Origin: Bacteroidales bacterium
Lineage (GTDB): Bacteria; Bacteroidota; Bacteroidia; Bacteroidales; WCHB1-69
Assembly: GCA_024400835.1 (NCBI GenBank)
Contig: JAKSMC010000027.1
Coordinates: 1 to 46,715, forward strand
DNA length: 46,715 nucleotides
Direction: 5' to 3'
Under the pieces are notes generated by a model that was given only the letters and a program-made list of their open reading frames with translations, searched no databases and was not told where the DNA came from. A program made the position numbers and the translations under genes. The first letter of the stretch is position 1. Every line of letters begins with the position of its first letter. Positions 1 through 9,300 of this stretch are shown here, in pieces.

Positions 1-55
1 CTGATAATCAGCTGGTTCTCTTTTAGTTGCTTATATCGAACTCACGTTAAAATAG

Positions 56-2086
56 ATGAAAAAGCTCTTTTGTTCTGCACTTTTGCTACTTTCCTTTTTG
101 TTTTCGCAGGCAACCGATGTTGTTTTTGACGGTTCTTCACTTTCCGCATACAATAATCAAGAAGTCACTTTCACGCAGACCCTGCACGTTTGCGGGCATT
201 ACAATAATTATATATACCTTTCATATGAGCGCCTGCGGCAGCCGGAGGAGATGGCCATTGCCGGAACCGCGCAATTCGACAGCCTGTCGGCTCAATGCCA
301 GAACGCCATTCTGACAGCCTATTGTCCGAATCTCTCAACAGACACCATCCGTCTGGGGGCTGTCGTCACCAACCTGACGGCCACAGTGACTGGCAGCAGG
401 AACATCCGCATCAACAGCAGCGCCTTGGCCCTCGGCAACAACCAGCGCCCCACCCTGCCGCCATCTATCGGCAACGGCCGTCTCAAAATATGCGCCGCAA
501 ACTTGGAGTACTACTGCCCGGCCTGGTCTGGAACCCTTGGCGCGGAAAGCGATGCCGAATTTGCCACTCAGCACATCAAGACGATGAAAGCCCTGGCCAA
601 CATCGATGCAGACATTTATGCAGTCACCGAAATCCAACAAGGCAGCATCGCGCTCGATTCCATCGTCAACGGACTCAACGCCAGAACCGTCCCAGGACGA
701 TATGCCTACGTCGCAGATTACAACTACGAGACGTCCACCTATACAAAAGTTGGATTTGTATATAGGACCGACAAGGTTCGTCCCGTTTTCTCACTCGGTC
801 ACCCTTACGGTCCCGGGGCGACCGTCTATCAGTGCGTATATTACCTTCGCGAATACGTGCAGGCCTTCGAGGAAATCTCCAGCAACGAGCGCTTTGTGCT
901 GTGTATGAACCACTTCAAATCTAAATCCGGTGGCGACGACAGTAACGGCTACTACAATGCCGACCGGGTGGAAAATGCCACCTTGCTGGCAGACTTCTTA
1001 GAGGCGGAAATCGCCAATGACTTTTACGACGACCTTGACATTCTGATTGTTGGCGACTTGAACTGCGGCACTATGGAAGAGCCTATCCGCTATTTGGAAA
1101 ACCGCGGATACGAGAACCAGCTCACCCGTTTTGCCCCGAACGAGTACAGCTACGTCTTCGACAACGAGGTCGAGTATTTAGACCACGTGCTCGCCTCGCC
1201 GAGCATGGCCGCACAAATCACCACGGCACAACCCTACCACATCAATGCGGACGAATCGTACAGGATTTACTACCCTTACGGTGACACCACGATGTACAGA
1301 TACTCCGACCACGACCCGATCATCATTGGGCTAAGGCTTTCGTCAGAGCAAGATACGGATTGCGAGGATATTGAAATGTCAGAATCCTTTGCCACAACCT
1401 TCGGGTGCTTTTCCACTTTCGACTTGCAAGGCGACAACTACTGGTACACCAATGACAGCTACGAGTGCGCCTACATCAACGGATACTATTCCGGCAACAA
1501 TGACGACTGGCTCATCTCTCCTTCTTTTGATATGTCCAACAAAGAAGATGCAGTGATAGAGTTCACACACACCTTAGGCTACGGGAGCGCATCCACTTGG
1601 GCGCAGCACTGCAAGTTGCTGATGTCATCTGATTATCAAGGAGATGTTCAGGCTGCCACCTGGTCAGAAGTGACCATCCCGAACATGCCGAACAGCAATT
1701 GGACTTGGTGTACGAACACCATACCCATACCCAGCCAATTTGCGCAAGAGCAGTCGCTAACGATTGCCTTCCACTATCAAGTTCACACGGGAGACATTCC
1801 GGCATGGGAAATCAAGGACTTCGCCATCACCTCCCATTGCGTTGAAGTCCCCGACACTGTTGGTATAGTGGAACATGAGACCGAAGTCAGTTTTAATGCA
1901 TACGGTGCGAACGGCAGACTGGTTTTCAGCAGCGAAGAGCCAACGAACGTGATGATTGCCGATATGCTCGGCCGCGTAATCGCGTTCAAACAAAACATCA
2001 CAGATTTTGAGATGGAACTGCCACGAGGTCTGTACGTGGTTCGTACCGACAGAGGCGTTCGGAAAGTGGTAGTCGGGGGCAATTAG
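56..2086 (+). CDS. Secreted endonuclease/exonuclease/phosphatase-family nuclease with T9SS sorting domain
   Basis: The 676-residue product starts with a signal peptide (about 1-19). Residues 20-130 form a beta-rich region resembling the OB-like N-terminus of extracellular nucleases. An EEP-type catalytic domain follows at about 143-428, with N149, E192, the NHFKSK motif around H286, GDLN at 333-336, the LDH near 375-377 and SDHDP at 417-421; these match the metal and catalytic residues of the family. Residues 437-598 look like a choice-of-anchor-J/jelly-roll module, and the last ~65 residues form a T9SS type A sorting domain. Family knowledge implies a secreted or surface DNase that could scavenge nucleotides or degrade extracellular DNA. 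The exact substrate (DNA, RNA or phospholipid) is inferred. No -7 box is visible in the 55 bases upstream. Confidence 0.87.
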   Translation: MKKLFCSALLLLSFLFSQATDVVFDGSSLSAYNNQEVTFTQTLHVCGHYNNYIYLSYERLRQPEEMAIAGTAQFDSLSAQCQNAILTAYCPNLSTDTIRLGAVVTNLTATVTGSRNIRINSSALALGNNQRPTLPPSIGNGRLKICAANLEYYCPAWSGTLGAESDAEFATQHIKTMKALANIDADIYAVTEIQQGSIALDSIVNGLNARTVPGRYAYVADYNYETSTYTKVGFVYRTDKVRPVFSLGHPYGPGATVYQCVYYLREYVQAFEEISSNERFVLCMNHFKSKSGGDDSNGYYNADRVENATLLADFLEAEIANDFYDDLDILIVGDLNCGTMEEPIRYLENRGYENQLTRFAPNEYSYVFDNEVEYLDHVLASPSMAAQITTAQPYHINADESYRIYYPYGDTTMYRYSDHDPIIIGLRLSSEQDTDCEDIEMSESFATTFGCFSTFDLQGDNYWYTNDSYECAYINGYYSGNNDDWLISPSFDMSNKEDAVIEFTHTLGYGSASTWAQHCKLLMSSDYQGDVQAATWSEVTIPNMPNSNWTWCTNTIPIPSQFAQEQSLTIAFHYQVHTGDIPAWEIKDFAITSHCVEVPDTVGIVEHETEVSFNAYGANGRLVFSSEEPTNVMIADMLGRVIAFKQNITDFEMELPRGLYVVRTDRGVRKVVVGGN

Positions 2087-2343
2087 TATTCCGATATCCA
2101 GCGTGTCAGATCCGCAATGCGGGCCTTGTATTTGGCAATCTGACCATCGATGAAATCCTCACTGAACTTGGCGTCGCAAAAGCCATTGCCTCTTGCCACG
2201 TATGAAGGGTCATCCAATTCATCAGCCACCTCCAAATAATTCTGAAGATATAACTCGTTTATATCCAATGCGTTTTTCAAATCGTCCAAATTGGCATTGA
2301 TAAATTCCCCGTCACTGTATCGGTAGTTTCTTTTCATGAGCAT
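2083..2343 (-). CDS. Small hypothetical protein (86 aa)
   Basis: I do not recognise this family. The product is short, charged and soluble, with no signal peptide or membrane segment; an acidic first half (NLDDLKNALDI, EVADELDDPSY) is followed by a helical, basic/acidic C-terminus. I start it at 2343 (MLMKRN; the next ATG at 2337 is equally possible). A longer reading to 2418 would run through the -7 promoter box at 2364-2371, so it is unlikely. The gene converges on the upstream nuclease and the two stop codons overlap by four bases. No terminator is visible between them. Confidence 0.6.
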   Translation of the reverse strand: MLMKRNYRYSDGEFINANLDDLKNALDINELYLQNYLEVADELDDPSYVARGNGFCDAKFSEDFIDGQIAKYKARIADLTRWISEY

Positions 2344-2363
2344 TGATTTTTTAAAATCGGCGG

Positions 2364-2371
2364 CAAAGATA
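2364..2371 (-). promoter_or_regulatory. -7 promoter box for the small gene at 2083-2343
   Basis: On the minus strand this reads TATCTTTG, a match to the Bacteroidota -7 consensus TAnnTTTG. It lies 20 bases before the chosen ATG. No clear -33 TTTG was found. Confidence 0.6.
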
Positions 2372-2474
2372 CGAAATTGTAGGTAGCGCGATGAGCAGAA
2401 AAGAGCGGAGTCTGTCAAGGCATACGCAGAATAATGTATAAGAAAACAGCCGAAATAAATCCCAACTTTTTTTG

Positions 2475-2482
2475 TACTTTTG
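2475..2482 (+). promoter_or_regulatory. -7 promoter box for ruvX-def-lipoprotein
   Basis: TACTTTTG matches TAnnTTTG and ends only 12 bases before the ruvX ATG at 2495, so the leader must be very short. It also rules out the in-frame TTG at 2480 as a start, because that codon lies inside the box. Confidence 0.7.
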
Positions 2483-2494
2483 CGCCTGTCAATT

Positions 2495-2947
2495 ATGGGA
2501 AGAATTTTAGCTATAGATTACGGTCAGAAAAGAGTTGGATTTGCAGCCACAGACGAGCTGCAAATTTGCGCTAACGCATTGGACACCATTCCAGTAGCGA
2601 AGGCCTTTGACTTTCTGAAAGATTATCTCCAGAAGGAGAAAGTGGACGTCATCGTTGTGGGAGAGCCCAAGAAACTGGACAACACCCCGTCGGATTCCAC
2701 GCGTTTCATAGAACCTTTTGTCAACCGTCTGCGCAAGGAGCTGCCCAACATCTCCCCCAACACAACGATTGCGCGTATGGACGAGCGCTTCACGTCTCGC
2801 ATAGCATTCCAGACAATGATTGACATCGGCTTGAAGAAAAAAGACCGTCAGAACAAGGCCTTGGTGGACAAGATGAGCGCCACCATCATTCTCCAGTCCT
2901 ATATGGAGCAACAAGATATGATTAAACAAAGAGACAACGAATTATGA
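2495..2947 (+). CDS. ruvX: Holliday junction resolvase-like / pre-16S rRNA nuclease RuvX (YqgF)
   Basis: The 150-residue RNase H-fold protein has the family's three acidic sites: D8 in AIDYG, the DERFTS motif at 96-101 and D125 in VDKMSA. YqgF proteins mature the 5' end of 16S rRNA in E. coli and were first described as alternative Holliday junction resolvases. The length is normal for the family. ATG 2495 is preferred because MGRILAIDYG is the usual N-terminus and the upstream TTG lies in the promoter. The 3' end overlaps def by four bases (ATGA), which suggests translational coupling. Confidence 0.93.
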   Translation: MGRILAIDYGQKRVGFAATDELQICANALDTIPVAKAFDFLKDYLQKEKVDVIVVGEPKKLDNTPSDSTRFIEPFVNRLRKELPNISPNTTIARMDERFTSRIAFQTMIDIGLKKKDRQNKALVDKMSATIILQSYMEQQDMIKQRDNEL

Positions 2948-3498
2948 TATTACCTATTTACATTTACGGAGAACCCGTCTTACGCAAATTAGCAGAAGAA
3001 GTTGATGTTGAGAACACCGATTGGAAGCCCTTGGTGGCCGACATGTTCGAGACGATGTACCACGCCGGCGGCGTCGGTTTGGCCGGTCCCCAGATCGGAA
3101 AGGCCATCCGCATCTTCGTCATTGACTCCGAGCCTTTCAAGGAATCCATTCCCGATGTCCAAATCTACAAAGGGGCCTTCATCAATCCGGTCATCACGGA
3201 AGAATGGGGCGATGACTTCGTCTTCTGCGAAGGCTGTCTGAGTTTGCCGCACCTCAATGAGGATGTTGTCCGCAAATCCAACATCCACATCGAATACTAT
3301 GATGAGAACGGCGAATTTCACGAGTCCGATTTCAGCGGATACGTCGCCAGAATCATACAACACGAATACGACCATTTGGAAGGCCGAGTTTTCACAGACC
3401 GTCTCTCCCCTATTAAAAAGATGGTCATAAAGAGACAACTCAACGACATCGCCAGCGGCAAGTTCCGTGCTGACTATAAGACAGTTCGTAAAAAATAG
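2944..3498 (+). CDS. def: Peptide deformylase
   Basis: This 184-residue metalloenzyme removes the N-formyl group from nascent proteins. All three signatures are present: GVGLAGPQ at 43-50, EGCLSLP at 96-102 with metal ligand C98, and HEYDH at 140-144 supplying two histidines and the catalytic E141. The gene overlaps ruvX by four bases and is followed after three bases by a lipoprotein gene, so the three probably form one transcript. Nothing in the sequence suggests loss of activity. Confidence 0.96.
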   Translation: MILPIYIYGEPVLRKLAEEVDVENTDWKPLVADMFETMYHAGGVGLAGPQIGKAIRIFVIDSEPFKESIPDVQIYKGAFINPVITEEWGDDFVFCEGCLSLPHLNEDVVRKSNIHIEYYDENGEFHESDFSGYVARIIQHEYDHLEGRVFTDRLSPIKKMVIKRQLNDIASGKFRADYKTVRKK

Positions 3499-3501
3499 GT
3501 C

Positions 3502-4077
3502 ATGAAAAATTTTGTAACATACATCCTTGTCATCGTCTTCAGTCTGACGATAGTCGGATGCCATCATTCCGACAACAAGAATGGCAAAAGACGTTTTGGG
3601 CAAAAGCAGGCTGAGCTTTTGGATTTATACAACTCCGCAGATTCCATTTACTACCAGCAGCATCGCATTGACACTGCCGTCTTCGGCCGTTTCATTCGCA
3701 AGGCTGTTGATTTTGCGGCCAAATATCCGAAAGACGAAATATCGTCAGACATGCTCTATCGCGCCGGCGTCGGCAGCATGATCTTGGCCAAAGCCGCACC
3801 TGACCGTGAGAGGACAGCCGAATATGCCAAACAGGCCATTGCCATCTTCAACACCTATCAGAAACAGTATCCGGACGGTGAGAAAGCCGAGTTCTGCTAC
3901 TATCAGAGAGGCATAATTTACGATGACATCCTGGGTGATATCCGCAGCGCGGAAGATGAGTTCCGTGATTTCATCAACCGCAATCCGAACGACTCCCTCA
4001 CACCACAATTACAACAGTATATCAAACTGTTAGGAATGTCGGAAAAGGAATTGGGGGAAACGTTGGATATCGAGTAA
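3502..4077 (+). CDS. TPR-type outer-membrane lipoprotein
   Basis: The 191-residue product has a lipoprotein signal peptide with lipobox TIVGC (C20). Helical repeats follow from about 35 to 180, with tetratricopeptide spacing (YAKQAIAIFNTYQKQYPDGEKA, then YYQRGIIYDDILGDIRSAEDEF) like those in BamD/YbgF-type proteins. It is too short for full BamD, so a scaffold or adaptor role at the envelope is only inferred. It starts three bases after def. Its stop is separated by one base from the stop of convergent rnhB. Confidence 0.75.
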   Translation: MKNFVTYILVIVFSLTIVGCHHSDNKNGKRRFGQKQAELLDLYNSADSIYYQQHRIDTAVFGRFIRKAVDFAAKYPKDEISSDMLYRAGVGSMILAKAAPDRERTAEYAKQAIAIFNTYQKQYPDGEKAEFCYYQRGIIYDDILGDIRSAEDEFRDFINRNPNDSLTPQLQQYIKLLGMSEKELGETLDIE

Positions 4078-4078
4078 C

Positions 4079-4687
4079 CTACTCTCCGAAATCCAGACTC
4101 AACTGGTTTTTCAAATGGAAGCTGCGACGGTGATACGGTGAAAAGCCGTGTTGCATGACTGCGGCAATATGCTTGGGGGCAGGATAGCCTTTGTTGTTTT
4201 TCCAATCATATACAGGATATTCAGCATCCAATCGTGTCATCAAATCATCGCGGTAGGTTTTAGCCAAAATAGATGCTGCCGCAATGGACAGATAAGTTGC
4301 ATCACCTTTCACCACGCATTTATAGGGAATTTTCCAGCGGTCTTCGAACTTGTTGCCGTCAATCAAAAGGAAATCCGGCTTGATGGAAAGTTTTCCGACA
4401 GCATCGTTCATACACTTAATGGAAGCCTTTAGAATATTGATTTCATCAATCTCTTTTTCAGACACTTCCGCTACGCAAAAAGCCAATGCATCGCGTTCAA
4501 TGATCGTGCGCAACTCCTCACGTTTGGCTGCGGTGAGTTGTTTAGAATCGTTTATAGATTCGTTCACATAATCATACGGAAAAATCACTGCGGCAGCGCA
4601 CACTGGACCGGCGAGGCAGCCACGTCCCACTTCGTCACAGCCGCATTCCAAACATTCAGTTTCCGAAAAATGAGATTTTAAAGGCAT
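4079..4687 (-). CDS. rnhB: Ribonuclease HII
   Basis: The 202-residue enzyme cleaves RNA in RNA-DNA hybrids, including single ribonucleotides embedded in DNA. The acidic catalytic set is visible: D18-E19 in CDEVGRG, D110 in LLIDGNK and D129 in KGDATYLSIAAAS. The C-terminus (GYPAPKH, then HRRSF) is typical. The start overlaps the end of the upstream membrane-protein gene by ten bases, so the two are likely co-transcribed from the promoter at 5659-5666. Confidence 0.96.
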   Translation of the reverse strand: MPLKSHFSETECLECGCDEVGRGCLAGPVCAAAVIFPYDYVNESINDSKQLTAAKREELRTIIERDALAFCVAEVSEKEIDEINILKASIKCMNDAVGKLSIKPDFLLIDGNKFEDRWKIPYKCVVKGDATYLSIAAASILAKTYRDDLMTRLDAEYPVYDWKNNKGYPAPKHIAAVMQHGFSPYHRRSFHLKNQLSLDFGE

Positions 4688-5640
4688 AACAGAGCTAACA
4701 TTGCCACGATAATGACATCGTGGAAGATAAATCTTTTCTTCACGTCACTAAGCATACTGCCGAACAGCACTACTGAGACACATGGGAGGATCAGCCCGGA
4801 ATGGAAATCCACGGGGGTGAAAAATTCCATAATCAGCAAGACAAGCCAAAGCAGAAGCGTAGTCATATAACGTTTTCTTAAGACAATGAGCCTGCTGTCG
4901 TAATGGATTTTGAGAAATCCCATGATATATATGGTACTCAGCAACATAAATCCCATACAGGCCCAATCCAATATTCTTAAGGACTTAGCCTGAGCGATAA
5001 TGCCGAAAAACGTCAGATGGCGTACAGATTCGTGCAACGCCGGCAATGTGTCCGAAAGGAAAAAGCAGGTGAAAACGTATATATAGCACAACAATATTCC
5101 GGCTAAGAGGATCATAACTTCTTTAAAACTGGAAAACCGATTTGCTATCAAGGAGAAAATGAGGTACAGCAGCAATCCGAGGGCACAGCTGTCAATAAGT
5201 GACCCCACCCCTATGATTATTCCAGAAACGAAGACTCTGTTTTTAACAGGTTTCTCATTATCGTCTCTTGTATTATAAAGCAAGATAAAGGTAGTCAGAA
5301 GAACCGTAAAGTTGATTGGGGAAAAGACTTTGAGGAAACCACCGACATTCACAAATAGCAGGAAGAAGAGAACCGGCATCATAGTCTGGTTATCTGCAAA
5401 CTTGTTGATGGTGAAGAATCTTTGCAGGAAAAGCATTTCGAGCAGCATCATCACGACGGCAAGAACTTTCGAAAAGGCGACATGCTGAACGAAGAATTCA
5501 TAGATGCTGTGATACAAGAACGGGTATCCGTCAGGGGGGCATAAAGTCATCTGAGTGAATATAGTACTAACAGCCCAGACGAGCATCGCGACGGACAAAA
5601 CGAGTTGCAGTATTGTATGTTTGTTAAGGAAATAAAACAT
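4678..5640 (-). CDS. Polytopic membrane protein (DUF6427-like)
   Basis: The 320-residue product is very hydrophobic, with about eight to ten transmembrane segments; the first is at about 10-29. Short charged loops include the TRDDNEKPVKNR segment near 145. It resembles the uncharacterised Bacteroidota family DUF6427, an assignment from memory only. No catalytic motif is recognisable. It has its own -7 box 18 bases upstream and overlaps rnhB downstream by ten bases. Function unknown; a transporter or glycan-related role is not supported by any motif. Confidence 0.65.
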   Translation of the reverse strand: MFYFLNKHTILQLVLSVAMLVWAVSTIFTQMTLCPPDGYPFLYHSIYEFFVQHVAFSKVLAVVMMLLEMLFLQRFFTINKFADNQTMMPVLFFLLFVNVGGFLKVFSPINFTVLLTTFILLYNTRDDNEKPVKNRVFVSGIIIGVGSLIDSCALGLLLYLIFSLIANRFSSFKEVMILLAGILLCYIYVFTCFFLSDTLPALHESVRHLTFFGIIAQAKSLRILDWACMGFMLLSTIYIMGFLKIHYDSRLIVLRKRYMTTLLLWLVLLIMEFFTPVDFHSGLILPCVSVVLFGSMLSDVKKRFIFHDVIIVAMLALLCL

Positions 5641-5658
5641 GATTTAAAAAAGAGGGCG

Positions 5659-5666
5659 CAAACTTA
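5659..5666 (-). promoter_or_regulatory. -7 promoter box for the membrane protein-rnhB pair
   Basis: Minus-strand TAAGTTTG matches TAnnTTTG. A TTTG lies about 22 bases upstream, slightly more than the usual spacing. Confidence 0.6.
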
Positions 5667-5706
5667 CACAAAATATCAATTGTTTTTCCAAAGCAAAGAG
5701 GCAGTG

Positions 5707-6237
5707 CTATTTGTAGGACAAGCAGAAATCGAAGACCAACTGTGTTAGAGACTTACCGGAAGGAATGTCTTCGATGAAGATTTCTTTTTCAACAAGATTT
5801 CCGTCTTTGTCAAAATCGTATAGGAGGGCAATCGGTGTAGTGATTTGTTCCGCATAGAGGCCGTGGTCAATTCTATCGAGAGCATCTTCGTAAGTCATAC
5901 GGAAATAATACTGCATTCTATGTGCGGTGAGGCAGGTTTCCACACCAGCTTTCCGAAGCACCTGTTCGCGTTGGTTTTCTGACCAAGATTGACGAATCGG
6001 AATCATAATTTTTCCGGAGAACAGCGCGGCCGGCAATGCGGCAATGTTTTGCAAATCCTCTTCGACAAGCATTGCCAGTTTCTGTTCGGGCATGGTGTCG
6101 AACTCATTCATGATTGGCGCAATGCGCTGAGTAAAAAGAGCATTCGTCACAATTTCGTCTTGCAGACGGAATGCTGTGGTGTTTGGATGCTCCCGCATTT
6201 CGCGTAAAAAATCTTGTTGTAAAGTGTTAAATTTCAT
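5707..6237 (-). CDS. Stand-alone fragment resembling the N-terminus of an AMP-forming adenylation domain
   Basis: The 176-residue product starts at ATG 6237; an in-frame codon at 6255 lies inside the -7 box. Residues 1-105 follow the order seen at the beginning of AMP-binding/NRPS adenylation domains: a 'P-x-x-x-A-F' strand, a hydrophobic helix, a KLAMLVEEDLQNIAALPAAL segment, GKIMIPI where those enzymes have 'G-a-x-x-v-P-l', then a helix and 'AGVETCLT'. The ATP-binding loop (S/T-S-G-T-T-G), the large N-domain remainder and the C-domain are absent. The last 60 residues are not recognised. The promoter and intact frame argue for an expressed small protein, not random decay. The family assignment is by eye and not tested. 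Confidence 0.55.
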   Translation of the reverse strand: MKFNTLQQDFLREMREHPNTTAFRLQDEIVTNALFTQRIAPIMNEFDTMPEQKLAMLVEEDLQNIAALPAALFSGKIMIPIRQSWSENQREQVLRKAGVETCLTAHRMQYYFRMTYEDALDRIDHGLYAEQITTPIALLYDFDKDGNLVEKEIFIEDIPSGKSLTQLVFDFCLSYK

Positions 6238-6252
6238 GTTAATAATTTGCTG

Positions 6253-6260
6253 CAAAAATA
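6253..6260 (-). promoter_or_regulatory. -7 promoter box for the adenylation-like fragment
   Basis: Minus-strand TATTTTTG matches TAnnTTTG and lies 15 bases before the ATG at 6237. It sits back to back with the plus-strand box at 6296-6303. Confidence 0.65.
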
Positions 6261-6295
6261 GCTTTTTTTCAACATCATGCGTTTAATAAAAATAT

Positions 6296-6303
6296 TATTT
6301 TTG
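6296..6303 (+). promoter_or_regulatory. -7 promoter box for the giant repeat protein
   Basis: TATTTTTG matches TAnnTTTG. The transcript would carry a leader of about 40 bases made almost only of A and T before ATG 6352, which is typical of well-expressed genes in this phylum. Confidence 0.65.
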
Positions 6304-6351
6304 CGCCCCTTTTTTTTTACATAAGATAATAATATATAATATAATAATAAC

Positions 6352-9300
6352 ATGAAAAAATTACAATTTCTAACAAAGTCCATTATCGTTCTCTTTGTTA
6401 CACTTTTGGTGCAGACCAATTCTCTGCACGCATCACCCATCTCCGTATGTCCACCCGACACTCTTGCGGAGTCTGACACTATTAGCATCCCCGACACTAT
6501 TGAGGATCAGATCTGTTCTCCGACGTTCCCCGTTATGTACATGGGAACACCGGTAGACCTGTTCAAAGGGAAAGCCTTCATCGAAATCAAAGCAGCGGAT
6601 GGGACAGACAGTCTCCTTGTTCGACTGAAAGTTTTCAGCAACACTCCCGACACCATCCGTATGGCCGCTTGTGCTGACGATTTTCCATTGACCTATGACT
6701 CTGTGTCCTTTACTGCAGCAACGACACAGACTATCAGTTACGATTTAGACACCAACGGCTGTCCTGCGCTGCATCATTTCATCATCACGCAATATCCTGT
6801 TTATCAAGATACTGTACACGCAAATGTGTGTATGGTCGATACTCCGTTCACATTCCATGACACCACATTCTATGAGGGCGGCGTCTTCAATTTCCATGAT
6901 ACCACAGCCTATGGTTGCGACAGCAACACCGTGTTGATTTTGCAATTCCATCCTGTATATGAAATTCGTGACACCATTTCGGCAACCATTTGTTCTCATG
7001 ACTTACCATATGTTTATGGAGACAGCAGTTTCACTGCTTCAGGAACATACGACATCGTTCAAAACACCTCGTTTGGCTGTGACAGTGCCTTAGTCCACTT
7101 AACACTCACCGTCACCGACAACCATTACGACACGTTGACTTTCAATGTATGCCATAATGATTTCCCTGTAATGATTGACAGTCTGCACAGTTATGACTCA
7201 GCAGGCACCTACTACATCATGCACGATGACACACTTCCTTGTCACGACATCACAACCGTGATCATCAACGATTTGCCATTCTACAACGATACGATTCAGG
7301 TTAATTGGTGCTCTGCCGACGGCCCGTTCCTGTTTGCTGATTCCAATTTCACAGAATCTACCATATTCACGCATACGGACACCACATTGTTGGGCTGCGA
7401 CAGCCTCACCACTCTGGTTTTGAATTACGGGGAGAGTTATGCAGACACGTTGTTTGACACTTTGGCGATCTGCCGATATGACCTCCCATACGTATTTGCA
7501 GACTCTTCCATTACAGAAGCTGGCGATTACGTTTTCGATTTCACGACCGCTATTGGTTGCGACAGTTTGCATCTGAACTTGACAGTTGTCGTCAACGACT
7601 ATCCGCAAGACACCATGAAAATCTATGTTTGTGAAAACGACTTCCCGTATGCCTACGGAGATTCGCTCATTCCAGCACCCGGAACCTATCTCATTCACAT
7701 ACCAGACACTGTCACATTTGGCTGTGACACCATGCGTCAACTTATCGTAGATTCGCTGCCGACATATCATGACAGCATAAATGTATCAGTCTGTACGAAT
7801 GTTCCTTATATGGTCGGTGACTCCGCCCTCACAGTCCCTGGCACATACGACATCCTCCTGCAATCCGCCCAAGGCTGTGACAGTTTGATCACCGTCACTT
7901 TGAATCATTATCCGATTTACGACCAAGACACATTGAATTTCACCACTTGCGAAAACGACCTGCCTTTCGTTTACGGCGACACATCTTTTACCGAAGCGGG
8001 ACAACATAGAATCAGATACGCTTCTGAATTCGGTTGTGACAGCATGGTCACTATCAATTTGACTATCCTGCCCATCATCTACAACACAGACACCATTTAT
8101 GAATCCATCTGCCACAGCCAATTGCCTTACACGACAAGTTTCGGCAAGACAGTCACCCATGCAGGTCTTCACTCCTTTGTCACAACATCCGTTGTAGCAG
8201 GATGCGATTCAGTATATTACTATTTCCTAACCGTATATGCCAACCCGACGCCGAGTATCAGTGGCCAAAGCCATCTTTGTACGGGAACAAGCACTAACCT
8301 GTCTGCCACAGCAGGTATGGTTGCTTATAGTTGGAACAACGGCAACCGCAATCAACTTATAGAAATCAACAATCCGGGAACTTATACGGTGACAGTCACC
8401 GACAATCACGGCTGTACCGGAAGTGCAACCAAGACGGTGACAGAAGCCGCACTTCCTGACATTCAATTGAGTAACACGCAGACTATCTGCAAAGGCAACA
8501 CGGCAACGATTTCCGTTTCCGGAGCAGACCATTACGTTTGGGAAAACGGAAACACCAATTCCAGCATCACCGTTGAACCTGCAACTACGACGGCCTACCA
8601 CGTCACCGCATATAGTGCTCTGGCTTGCCAACGAGAAGGCTATGTCACCGTGGTTGTCAACGAGCTTCCCAATGCCACGATCAGCGGTCCAAGCGAAATA
8701 TGTCAAAACGAGACCGCAATATTCGAAGCAGACGGAGGCCTCTCCTACCGTTGGTCTACAGGTGCCACAAGTAGCAACATCACGCTTACTGCAGGTGGCA
8801 AATACACAGTGACCGTAACAGATGCCAACAACTGTAGTGACACAGCATCCAGAAGACTCACGGTCAATGCGCTGCCAAGCATCAGCATCAATGGTATCAC
8901 CCCGTTCTGCCAAGGACAGTCCACAATGCTGACCGCAAACGGAGCAATTTCCTACAGTTGGAGCACAGCCGACACGACACGTTCTATTTCAACGACCTAC
9001 GCAGGCACCTATACCGTTACGGGAACCGACGCACACGGATGTAAGTCCTCAGCCAGCAAGACAGTCTCTATTCATGAGATCACAGCAGTCCTCACGGGCA
9101 ACAACTATTTCTGCCACAATCAAAGCACCACTTTAAGTGTCAGCGGTAACGAGTCCTATTCCTATCGTTGGGCAAATGGTAGTTCTGCCAGTTCCTTAAC
9201 AGTGAATTCAGCCGGAACATACACAGTTACCGTAACCAACGCCATGGGCTGCAGCCTTACCATGTCACAAACAGTACAGGAAAATCCGCTGCCGACACCG

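Noticed and set aside
2480..2494. Longer RuvX start at TTG 2480
   Set aside because: The codon lies inside the -7 promoter box and adds residues not found in the family.
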